From Actinoallomurus soli (GTDB lineage Bacteria > Actinomycetota > Actinomycetes > Streptosporangiales > Streptosporangiaceae), in contig NZ_JAMXMV010000026.1 in the NCBI RefSeq assembly GCF_024055715.1, forward strand, positions 32,495-96,494: a stretch of 64,000 nucleotides of DNA. Reading direction: 5' to 3'. This document shows, piece by piece, positions 43,801 to 55,900 of this stretch. The notes beneath the pieces were generated by a model. That model was not told where the DNA came from. It made no database searches and worked only from the letters and a program-made list of their open reading frames with translations. The translations under genes and the position numbers were made by a program. Positions within the stretch are counted from its first letter, which is position 1, and every line of letters starts with the position of its first letter.

Positions 43801-45291
43801 ATGAGCCGCACGGTGGTGATCGCGGGGGGTGGCCCGGTCGGGCTGATGCTGGCCTGCGAACTCGGTCTCGCGGGCGTGCAGAGCACCGTCATCGAGCGGT
43901 TCGCCGAGCCTAGCGGCTATTCCAGATCGCTGACGATGCACGCACGCACGCGCGAGGTCCTCGAGCAGCGGGGAATGAACCAGTTCAGCGATTTCCCGCC
44001 GGTCTTCACCTACAACTTCGGGCTGATCGAACTGCAGGATTACGTTGATGACGTCAGCCTCCTGCCGCTGTTCGTTCCGCAGCGTGAAATCGAGCGGCTG
44101 CTGGAGAAGCGCGCCATCGAGCTGGGGGCGGACATCCGGCGCGGCCAGGAGGTGACCGGATTCGAGCAGGACGAAGACGGGGTCCGGGTGACCGTCCGTC
44201 CCGCCCAGGGGTCCGCCTACCAGATCGACTGCGCGTACCTGGCCGGCTGTGACGGCGGTAGCAGCCTCGTGCGCAAGCAGGCGGGCATCGCGTTCCCCGG
44301 TACCGAGTCGACCGCGGATGGCCTGACGGCCGACGTGCTCACCTCAGAGGACGAGGATCTCCTCATCCCCCCGACCCTCTGCCAAGCCGGAATGTACGCG
44401 GCGATCCCGCTGCGGCCGGGGACCTACCGGGTGAGCGTGATCGAGTTCGGCGTCCCGAAGACCAGCAAGGCCGTTCAGCCGACGGTGGCCGAGTTCCAGT
44501 CCCGGTTCCGGAAGTGCGCCGGCCGGGACCTGAGCATCCTGGCCACCGGGGAGGTCAGGTACCTGTCGAGGGTGGGGAACGCGACCCGGCTCGCCGACCG
44601 GTATCGTGCCGGCCGCGTGTTCATCGCCGGTGACGCGTGCCACGTGCATCTTCCGATCAGCGGTCAGGGACTCAACACCGGTGTCCAGGACGCGCTGAAC
44701 CTCGGCTGGAAGCTGGCCGCCGACATCAACGGCTGGGCGCCCGCGGGTCTGCTCGACACTTATCACTCCGAACGGTATCCGGTCGGACAGCGACTTTGCT
44801 GGAGTACCCGGGCGCAAGACGGCCTGCTCTACCCCGTGGACCAGGTGACGCCGCTCCGCGAGCTGTTCGCCGAACTCGTACGGATGGAAGCGGTCACCGG
44901 GTACTTGATGAATCTTCTGTCGGGCCTGAGCGTCCGGTACGCCATGGACTACCCGGGGCAGCCCTCGGAACTGGCCGAGCACCCGCTGCTGGGCGACCGG
45001 CTGCCCCATGTCGTCCTGTCCACCGCGACGGGCGACCTCAAGGTGTCCGAGACGCTCCAGACCGGCCGAGCGGTGTTGCTCCTGCTCGGCGATCATCCTG
45101 CCCCGGACTTCCTGGACGCGGGCTGGCGCGATCGGGTCGACGTGCTCCGAGCCGCGCCGACTGACGAGATCAACGCGCGCACGGTCCTGGTGAGGCCCGA
45201 CGGCTACGTCGCCCATGCCGATCCCGTCGGTGGCCGCGACGAGACGTTGCGTCAGGCGCTTCGCACGTGGTTCGGAGAGCCCTCGCGGTAA
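43801..45291 (+). CDS. PHBH-fold FAD-dependent protein 1 (monooxygenase or PyrE3-type cyclase)
   Basis: This 496-residue flavoprotein has GGGPVG at 9-14 for FAD, the DG motif at 151-152 (AGCDGGSSLVR), the second FAD motif GD at 277-278 (FIAGDACHVHLPISGQGLN) and a C-terminal thioredoxin-like domain (about 395-496). By family it resembles aromatic hydroxylases of the PgaE/RdmE type. A tetronate polyketide offers no aromatic substrate. In spirotetronate pathways homologous flavoproteins (PyrE3, ChlE3) catalyse the decalin-forming [4+2] cyclisation without redox chemistry, so that role is a serious alternative. AAGAAGGAG 4 nt upstream supports the ATG. It is followed by a second gene of the same family, 65 bp on. 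Which of the two would be the cyclase cannot be decided here. Confidence 0.85.
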   Translation: MSRTVVIAGGGPVGLMLACELGLAGVQSTVIERFAEPSGYSRSLTMHARTREVLEQRGMNQFSDFPPVFTYNFGLIELQDYVDDVSLLPLFVPQREIERLLEKRAIELGADIRRGQEVTGFEQDEDGVRVTVRPAQGSAYQIDCAYLAGCDGGSSLVRKQAGIAFPGTESTADGLTADVLTSEDEDLLIPPTLCQAGMYAAIPLRPGTYRVSVIEFGVPKTSKAVQPTVAEFQSRFRKCAGRDLSILATGEVRYLSRVGNATRLADRYRAGRVFIAGDACHVHLPISGQGLNTGVQDALNLGWKLAADINGWAPAGLLDTYHSERYPVGQRLCWSTRAQDGLLYPVDQVTPLRELFAELVRMEAVTGYLMNLLSGLSVRYAMDYPGQPSELAEHPLLGDRLPHVVLSTATGDLKVSETLQTGRAVLLLLGDHPAPDFLDAGWRDRVDVLRAAPTDEINARTVLVRPDGYVAHADPVGGRDETLRQALRTWFGEPSR

Positions 45292-45356
45292 GCGCGGCCA
45301 CCGATGCACGGCACATGCGTCAGGTTCTCGCCACTCGTCGCAAGAAGGAGAATGCA

Positions 45357-46805
<1,449 letters not shown>

Positions 46806-46887
46806 TGTTCGAGGGCTCGCCCGCCATGTGACCGGCGGCTCAAGCCACTGGAGGCTCGGGCAGACCGTGTGAGCAACTGAAGGCGGG

Positions 46888-46918
46888 GCCGATCACGTAG
46901 GTCCGTAACGTGATCGGC
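46888..46918. terminator. perfect 11-bp hairpin between the + island and PKS B
   Basis: GCCGATCACGT (46888-46898) pairs fully with ACGTGATCGGC (46908-46918) around a 9-nt loop. It lies between the 3' ends of the + strand flavoprotein gene and the - strand PKS B gene, so it can stop transcripts from both sides. Confidence 0.75.
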
Positions 46919-46991
46919 TCGCCCGATGCCGAACCGCCCCTCCAGCGGTGGCGCGCGCTCTCCGGACCGCAGGACCGGCGGAGCCCACGGC

Positions 46992-49900
46992 TCACTCCGC
47001 CGGTCCTGCGGTCCGCCTTCCCATCTCGTTGTCGATGAAGTCGAAGATCGTCTCGGGGGAGGCGTCCTCGATCCCCGTGACGGGGCCGGCCTCCGGGACG
47101 CGGTCATCGCTCCAGCGTCCGAGCACCGCCCGGAGCTGGGCGGCGAGCCGTTCCCGGGTGCTCGCGTCGGCCGCCGCCAGCGCGGCCTCCAGTCGCTCCA
47201 CGTCGACTGCCGGAGGCTCAGAGGCCGCGTCCGCCGGCTCCATCCGGTCCTGGAGATAGGCGCTGACCTGTGACAGGGTCGGGTAGTCGAAGGCCAGCGT
47301 GGCGGGGAGCGTGAGGCCCGTCTCACGGGCCAGCCGATTGCGCAGTTCGAGTGTGGTCAGGGAATCGAATCCGAGTTCCGTGAACGTCCGGTCGGTCGCG
47401 ACGTCGGACGCGTTCGCATGACCGAGCACCGCCGCCGCGACCGCGCGGACCGCCGACGTGATCGCCCTCTCACGCTCCGACCCTGTCAGCCCGGCCAGCC
47501 GGCCGAACAAGGGTCCCGGGACGCCGGCTCCTTCATGGCGCCTGGTCGCGTCCCTGACCAGATCGCCGAGGATGGCGGGCAGCATTCCCGCTTTCCTCCT
47601 GCTCCGCAGTGCGGGCCGGCTCAGCGTGACGGGAACGGCCAGCGGTTCGTCCAGTTCCAGGGCCAGGTCGAAGAGCGCCAGCCCCAGGTCCGCGGGCAGC
47701 GGAACGATGCCGGCCTGGGCGATCCGGCCACGGTCGGCCTGGACGGTCATCCCACTGGTGCCTTCCCACAGTCCCCAGGCCAATGAGACGCCGGGGAGCC
47801 CGTCGGCCCGGCGCCGGGCCGCCAGCGCGTCGAGGAACGTATTGGCGGCGGCATAGTTTCCCTGGCCTGGCGTTCCGACGAGGCCGGCGAAGGAGGAGTA
47901 CAGGATGAACGCCGCGACGTCGTGTCCGCGCGTCAGCCGATCGAGGTTCCAGGCGGCGTCCGCTTTCGGCCGCATCACCGCATCGATCCGGTCCGGGGTC
48001 AGCGAGCCCAGGACGCCATCGTCGATGACTCCCGCAACGTGGATGACCGCTGTCAGCGGATGCTCGGCCGGGATGGTCGCGAGCAGGGCCGCGACAGCAT
48101 CCGGATCGGCCATGTCGCAGGCGGTCACGGTCACGCGCGTGCCGTACGCCGCGAGGTCCGCCGCCAGTTGCCGGGCCTCGTCGACGGCGGGCCCGCGCCG
48201 ACTGGCGAGCAGCAGGTTCCGGGTGCCACGGGTGGTGGCCAGATGGCGGGCCAGCATCACGCCGAGCGCGCCGCTGCCACCGCTGATCAGGACCGTTCCG
48301 TCAGGATCCCACGCGTGGCCTGGGGCCGGCCGGTCACCGCCGTCCGGTGGCACGGTGACGCGGGCCAGTCGTGGCACGCGAACGGTCTCACCGCGGATCG
48401 CGAGCTGGGGCTCCCCGGTGGCCAGTGCCCTGGCGATCATGGCCGGGGAGGTGATTCCCTCGTCGAGGTCCAGGAGCGCGAACCTGTCGGGAGACTCCGA
48501 TTGGGCTGTGCGCAGCAAGCCCCACAGGGCGGCCCCGGGGAGATCCAGGACGTTCTCGCCGGTCCGGGTCGCCACGGCCCGCCGCGTGACCACGACCAGC
48601 TTCGGGTCGTCCGGCCACGCCGTGGCCTGCCAGGCGGTGACCATCGCGAGCATCCGGGTCGTGGCGGTGCGCGCTTCGCCGGGGCCTGCCTCCATCGCGT
48701 GCTCACACGGCACGAGCACCGCGGAAGGGACGGGTGCCCCGTCGGCCACGGCGGCGATCAGCGTCGGCAGGTCCGCGTGCCGGCTCACACCCGCGCCGGC
48801 GGCATCGGGCGAGCCGAGGGCATCCGCCAGCGGGCCGGAGCCGACGATGGCCCAGGTCGGCCGGGCAGGGGCCGGGGACAGGTCGTCCAATACCGCCCAG
48901 TCGACAGCGAACAGTGAGTGCCGGGCCTGGTCCTGAGTCTGGCGGAGCCGACTGACCGGTGTCGGCCGGATGAGCAGTTCCTCCACCTGGATGACCGGCA
49001 GGCCGCTGCCATCGGTCACGCTCAGCGCGAAGGCGTCGGTGCCCCGAGTCTCCGCCACCGCTCGCAGCGAGCTGCGGGGGCCGTGGTGCCAGGTGATTCC
49101 GGACCAGGAGAACGGGAGCGGCACCATGCCGGACGCGCCGGCGTCGTCCGGCGCGGCCAGAGCGAGCGCTTGCAAGACGGCGTCAAGCAGCGCGGGGTGG
49201 ACGGCGAACCGGTCGGCCTGGTACGCCTCTTCCTCCGGCATCTGTGCCTCGGCGTAGACGGCGCCGTCTCCAGTCCACGCGCCCGCCAGCCGCTGGAACG
49301 CCGGCCCGTACTCGAGGGCGGCATCCCCCAGCCGGTCGTATGCGTCGCTGAGGTCGACCGCCGTGGCCGTCGGCGGCGGCCAGACGGCCTGCGCCTGCCC
49401 TGGTGCTCCGGTCATGGCCGCGCCGGCCACGGCCACTCCAGTGGCATGCCGGGTCCAACGCGACTCAAGATCATCAAGCTGGCGTGAGTGTACGGCGAGC
49501 GCGCGCCGTTGCGTCTCGTCGGGCGGCGACACGGTCACCCGTACGTGCACTCTGCCGTCGTCCGGGATGGTCAGTGGCCTCTCGATCGTGAGGTTGTCAA
49601 GCCGGTTGCAGCCTGCTTCCCGGCCGGCCCGGATCGCCATCTCGACGAATGCCGTACCGGGTAGCCACGTCGCCCCGGCGACCCTGTGGTCGCGGAGCCA
49701 CGGGTGGGTGCGGGCGGACAGCGAGCCGGTCAGCACGAGGTCCTCGTCATCGACGGAATCGACGACGGCCCCCAGCAGTCCGTGGTCGGCGGCGGCGAGG
49801 CCCAGTCCCGAGGCCGGGTCGCCCGTCCCGGCGCTGGACGGCGCTTCGAGCCAGAATCGTCGGCGCTGGAAGGCATAGGTCGGTAGCTCCACACGGGCGG

Positions 49901-52900
49901 GCACGTCGTCGCCGCCGTGGAACACCGCGGGCCAGTCGATCGCGGCTCCGCTCACGTGAGCCTCGGCGAGGGAGAGCAGGAAGCGGTGGCGGTCGCCCTC
50001 GCCGCGGCGTAGCGATCCGAGGGCGACGGCCGATCCCCGGCCGTCGGCGAACCCGGCCGCCTCGATGGTCTCCCGCATGCCGGCCAGCAGCATCGGGTGC
50101 GGGCTGCACTCGAGGAGGATCCGGTGTCCGCTGCCGAGCAGGGCGAGTGTGGCCTGCTCGAACTGGACGGGAGCGCGCAGGTTGGTATACCAGTACTCGC
50201 CGTCGAGGCCGGTGGTCTCCATGACGCCGCCCGTCACGGCCGAGTAGAAGGGCATGTCGGACCGACGGGGCCGGATTCCCGCCAGGTCCTGGCACAACCG
50301 CTCGCGGAGTGCCTCCATCTGCGGCGAGTGCGACGCGTAGGTGACGGGGATCCGGCGGGCCCGGATGCCTGTCAGCTTGCACTCGGCGACCAGTTCATCG
50401 ATCGCCGCCGTGCTGCCGGAGACAACGGTGGACCGGGGTCCGTTGACCGCGGCCACGGTCAACGCGCCCGCCCACCGCTTGACCCGGTCGCTGACCGCGG
50501 CCGCCGGCTCTTCCACCGAGGCCATCGCGCCGTCGCCGGCCGCGTCGGCAACGGCCCGGCTTCGCAAGGTCACGACGCGGGCAGCGTCGTCCAGTGACAG
50601 AGCACCCGCCACGCAGGCTGCGGCGATCTCGCCCTGGGAGTGACCCGCGACCGCCGCGGGCCGTATCCCGTATGACCTCCACAACTCGGCCAGCGAGACC
50701 ATCACGGCGAACAGCGCCACCTGGACCACGTCGACCCTGTCCAGGTCGGGAGCGTGGGGACCGCCGCGCAGGACCTCGACGAGATCCCACCCGGTGTGCG
50801 GCCTGATCGCATCGGCGCAGGCGTGCAGCCGGCGCCGGAAAGCCGGCGCGTCCTCGAGCAACTGCACTGCCATCCCCGGCCACTGTGCGCCCTGCCCGGG
50901 GAAGATGAAGGCGACTCCACTTGAGCCGACCGTCGTCCCGGTGACCACATGCGGAGACGGCTCGCCGCGGGCGAGCCGCCCGAGACCTTCGGTGAAGTCG
51001 TCCGGCGTCGTACCGACGATGACGGCGCGGTGGTCCAGGGAGGTCCGGGTGGTCGCGAGTGACAGGCCCACGTCGCGCGGCCTGAGGCCGGGCCTGGCCG
51101 CCAGGAAGCCGCCCAGCTTCTCCGCCTGGGCGCGCAGCGCGGCCTCGCTCTTGGCCGAGACCGGCCAGGGCACGGGCGCGGCCGGACCGTCATCGGCCGC
51201 GCTCACGCCGTCGTCATCGGCGGGGGCCGGAAGCCGCGCGGGCCGGCCGGCATCCGCCCGGGCCGGCTCCTCGGCCAGGATGACGTGGGCGTTGGTGCCA
51301 CTGATCCCGAAGGACGACACCGCCGCACGGCGCGGGCGCCCTTCTCGGGGCCACGGACGCGCCTCGGTGAGCACGGACACCTCGCCGGCGTTCCAGTCCA
51401 CATGCGGTGACGGCTCGTCCACGTGCAAGGTGCGGGGGAGTTCGCCGTGGCGCATGGCCATCACCATCTTGATGACCCCCGCCACTCCGGCCGCGGCCAG
51501 CGTATGGCCCATGTTGGATTTCACCGAGCCCAGCCACAGGGGCCGTCCGGCGGGGCGCTGCCGGCCGTACGTGGCCAGCAGTGCCTGCGCCTCGATCGGG
51601 TCGCCGAGCGCCGTGCCCGTGCCATGCGCCTCCACGGCGTCCACGTCGCTCGCCGCGAGGCCCGCGTTACCGAGTGCCTGACGGATGACTCGTTCCTGGG
51701 CTGGACCGTTCGGCGCGGTCAGGCCGTTCGAGGACCCGTCCTGGTTGACGGCCGACCCTTCGACGACGGCCAGCACCTGGTGGTCATTGCGGTGCGCGTC
51801 GCTCAGCCGTTCCAGGAGCAGCACGCCCGCTCCTTCACCCCATGCGGTGCCGTCCGCGGCCGCCGCGAAGGCCTTGACCCGGCCGTCGGCGGCCAGCCCG
51901 CGCTGGCGGCTGAACTCGATGAAGGTGGCGGGCGTGGCGATCACCGTGGCGCCGCCGGCCAGGGCGAGGTCGCACTCGCCGGCGCGCAGGGCCTGGCAGG
52001 CCAGGTGCAGCGCCACCAGCGAAGAAGAACAGGCGGTATCGACGGTCACGGCCGGACCTTCGAGACCGAACGCGTACGCTACCCGGCCGGAGGCGACGCT
52101 GGTCGTGTTCCCGGTCGACAGGTACCCCTCGAAACTGGACGGGACGCCGCGGAACGCGCCGGCGTAATCCTGGGCGATGACCCCGGCGAAGACGCCGGTC
52201 CGGCTGCCGGCCAGGGTGGCCGGGTCAATGCCGCCACGCTCGAACGCCTCCCAGGCCGTTTCGAGCAGCAGTCGCTGCTGGGGGTCGGTGGCGACCGCCT
52301 CCCGCGGGCTGAGCTCGAAGAACTCCGCGTCGAACTGATCGGCGTCATAGAGGAACCCGCCCCGCGTGACATAGGTCTTCCCGGCCTTATCGGGATCCGG
52401 ATCGTAGAGGGCCGCCGCGTCCCAGCCCCGATTGTCGGGAAAATCCCCGGTCGCGTCCACGCCGTCAGAGACCAGCCGCCAGAGGTCCTCAGGGCTTCGC
52501 ACCTGCCCCGGGAACCGGCAGCTCATGGCGACGACGGCGATCGGGTCGCCGCCGGCCGGCCGGGGCGCGGCCGGTGTGTCGGGCTGGTCGGCCTGCGCGC
52601 CCAGGAGCCGGCCGAGCAAAAGGGTCGTCAGCGCTCTCGCCGACGGGTGGTCGAACAGCAGCGTCGCCGGCAGTCGCAGCCCGGTCGCCTTGTTCAACCG
52701 GTTCCTGAGCTCGACCGCGGTCAGCGAATCGAACCCGAGCGCGCTGAACGGACGCTCAGGGTCGATCGTGGCGGACTCCTGGTGCCCGAGCACGATCGAC
52801 ACGTGTTCCCGGACCACGTCGAGCAGGTAACTCTCGCGTTCACTCTCCGGCACGCGGCGCAGTCGCGAGGCAAGACCGCCCTGGCCCGGCGCGCCGCGCG

Positions 52901-55900
52901 TCGTTCCCGGCGTGGCGGGCACGCCGATCAGCTCCGCGAGAAGCGCGGGCGGTTCGCCCGCCGCGGCGGCCGCGCGCAGCCCGGCTACGTTGAAGTGGGC
53001 GGCCACGACGACAGCCTGGTCCGGGCTGAGCGCGGCATCGAACAAGGCCAGGCCGTCCGCCTCGCGGAGCGGAACGAGGCCACCGCGGGTGATGCGGGCG
53101 AGGCCTTGCTCGCCCAGCCAGCTCGTCATTCCCGTGCTGGACGTCCAGGGGCCCCAGGCCACGGACGTTCCCGGAAGCCCGGCGGCGCGCCGGAACGAGG
53201 CCAGGCAGTCGAGCAGCGTGCTCGCGGCCGCGTAACCGCCCTGGCCGGCATTGCCGGCGATGCCGGCGATCGAGGAGAAGAGCACGAAGGCGGCGAGATC
53301 GAGCCCGGCGGTGAGCTCGTGCAGGTGCCAGGCCGCGTCCGCCTTCGGGCCCATGACCAGGTCAAGGCCTTCGGCGTTCAGGTCGCCGATGAGCGCGTCA
53401 TCGGTCACTCCTGCGGCATGGATCACCGCGGTGAGCGGGCGCTCGGCGGGAACGGCGGCCAGCAGCGCGGCCACCTGGTCGCGGTCGGCCACGTCACAGG
53501 CCACGGTGCTGACCTCAGCACCGAGCGAGGCGAGCTCGGCCGTGAGCGCGTCGATTCCCTCGGCAGCGTGACCACGGCGGCTCGCCAGCAGAATATGCCG
53601 CGCGCCGTGAACGGTGGCGAGCCGACGCGCGACCAGCTGCCCGAGGCCGCCGCTGCCCCCGGTCACCAGCACGGTCCCCGAGGGATCGAGGGCATGCGGG
53701 ACGGAGAGCACGATCTTGCCGACATGGCGGGCCATGCTCATGAAGCGAAACGCCTCGGGGGCACGCCGCACGTCCCACGCCCGCAGGGGCAGCGGGGCGA
53801 GGACGCCTGCCTCGAACAGCCGGTAAAGATCGTCAAGCATCTGCCCGATCCGTTCCGGGCCGGCCTCGATGAGGTCGAACGCCTGGTAGACGATGCCCGG
53901 GTGCCGAGCGCCGACCGCCGTGTGGTCGCGGATATCGGTCTTGCCGAGCTCGAGGAACCGGCCGCCGGGAGAGAGCAGGCCGAGGGAGGCGTCCACGAAT
54001 TCCCCGGCCAGCGAGTTCAGGACGATCCTGATGCCCTGGCCGGCGAACTCATCGGCGAAGTCAAGGGTCCGGGAGGAGGCGATGTGCGCGTCATCGAGGC
54101 CCATGGCCCGCAGGGAATCCCACTTTCCCGGGCTCGCCGTGCCGAAGACCTCCGCTCCCAGATGCTGGGCCAGCCGGGTGGCGGCGATGCCTACGCCGCC
54201 CGCTGCCGCGTGCACGAGGACCGGCTCGCCCGGCTGCAGGGCGCCCAGGTCGGTCAGGGCGTAGTAGGCCGTCAGGTAGGCGATCGGGCACGTGGCCGCC
54301 TGCGCGAATGACCAGCCCGGGGGGATCCGGGTGACGTGCCGCCGGTCGGCGATGGCAACCTGCGCGAAGGCCCCGGACATCAGCCCCATGACCCGGTCAC
54401 CGGGGGCGACGTCCGTCACGTCGGACGCCGTCTCCAGGACGACGCCGGCCCCCTCGCTGCCGAGCACGGCCTTGCCGGGGTAGACGCCCAGGGCGATCAT
54501 GACGTCCCGGAAATTCAGTCCCGCCGCACGCACCGCGATCCGGACATGCCCGGGCGGGAGGAAGTCGTCCGCGGTGGAGGCCGGAACCAGTTCCAGGCGC
54601 TCCAGGGTTCCCGCCTCCGCCACGTCCAGCCGCCAGCCGGGCGCCTGGACGGGTGGTGCCAGGGCCGCCTGATCCGCGAGCCGGACGAGCCGCGGCGCGA
54701 AGACGGCCCCATCGCGGATGGCCAGCTGCGGTTCCCCGGTGCCGATCGCCGCGGGCAGCGCGGCGGCCGAGGACGGGCGCGAGTCGATGTCGACGAGCGT
54801 GACCTGTCCCGGGTGCTCCGCCTGCACGGAGCGGATCAGTCCCCAGGCGGGAGCCTGGTCCAGGGCGGCGTCGGCCGCGTCGCCGGGCGCCGCCACGACG
54901 GCGCCGCTCGTCAGCAGGACCAGCCGTGCCGGAGCCGGCGAGCCGCGGGCCAGCCACTCCTGGACGATGTCCACGGTCGCGCCGGTCGCCTGCCGGGCCG
55001 CACGGTGCGCCGGGTCCCGCGGATCTCCCCGCCCGGCCGACATCAGGACCGCGTCCCAGACCGGGCCGCCTTCCGCATCGAGCGCCGTCAGGTCCGAGTA
55101 CGCCACCGTCGCCACGCCGGCCTGCTCCAGCGTGTCCCGCAGGCGCCCCACGTCCGCACCGACCACCGCCCAGCGGCCGGACGGGCTACTCGCCGACCCG
55201 GCCACCGGTGACCAGCGGACGCCGTACAGCTCGCCGAGGGCAGCCGCCTCCGGCAGGCCCGGCGCAGGCCGCAGGTCAAGGCGGCCGATGTCGGCCACGG
55301 GCAGCCCCGCCGGATCGGTGAGGCTGAGGGCGGCCGTGCCTTCGCCGAGCATGCGCAGGTGCGCTCGTACCCGGGTGGCGCCGGCTGTCCACAGGCGCAC
55401 GTCAGACCAGGAGAAGACGGTCCTCGCCGGCCCCGGCGTGCCTGGTGCGGCGTAGTAGATCATGGGGTGGAGCGCGGCGTCGAGCAGCGTGGGATGGATG
55501 CCGAAGCCGTCCGGATCGGCATCCTCCGGCAGCGAGAGCTCCGCATACAGGTCGTCGTCCTTGCGCCACACCGAGCGGACCAGGCGGAACGCGTCGCCAT
55601 AGTGATTGCCGTCATCCGCGTGCCGCTCGTACAGGTCCGCCGTATCCAGTTCCACGGCTCCCGGTGGCGGCCACGCGGGGCTGGGCGGTGCGGCCGGAGC
55701 CTCCGCATCGGGCCGTAGCGTGCCGGTCGCATGACACGTCCAGGCCGTCTCATCGCCCTCATCGGGACCGGAGCTGATCCGGATGGATCGGCGGCCTGAC
55801 TCGTCCGCGCTTCCCACGGTCACCTGGATGCGTGTCCCCGACCCGTCCCGCGGGACCATCGGCTTGCTGATGACCAGCTCTTCGACCTGCCCGAGCCGGG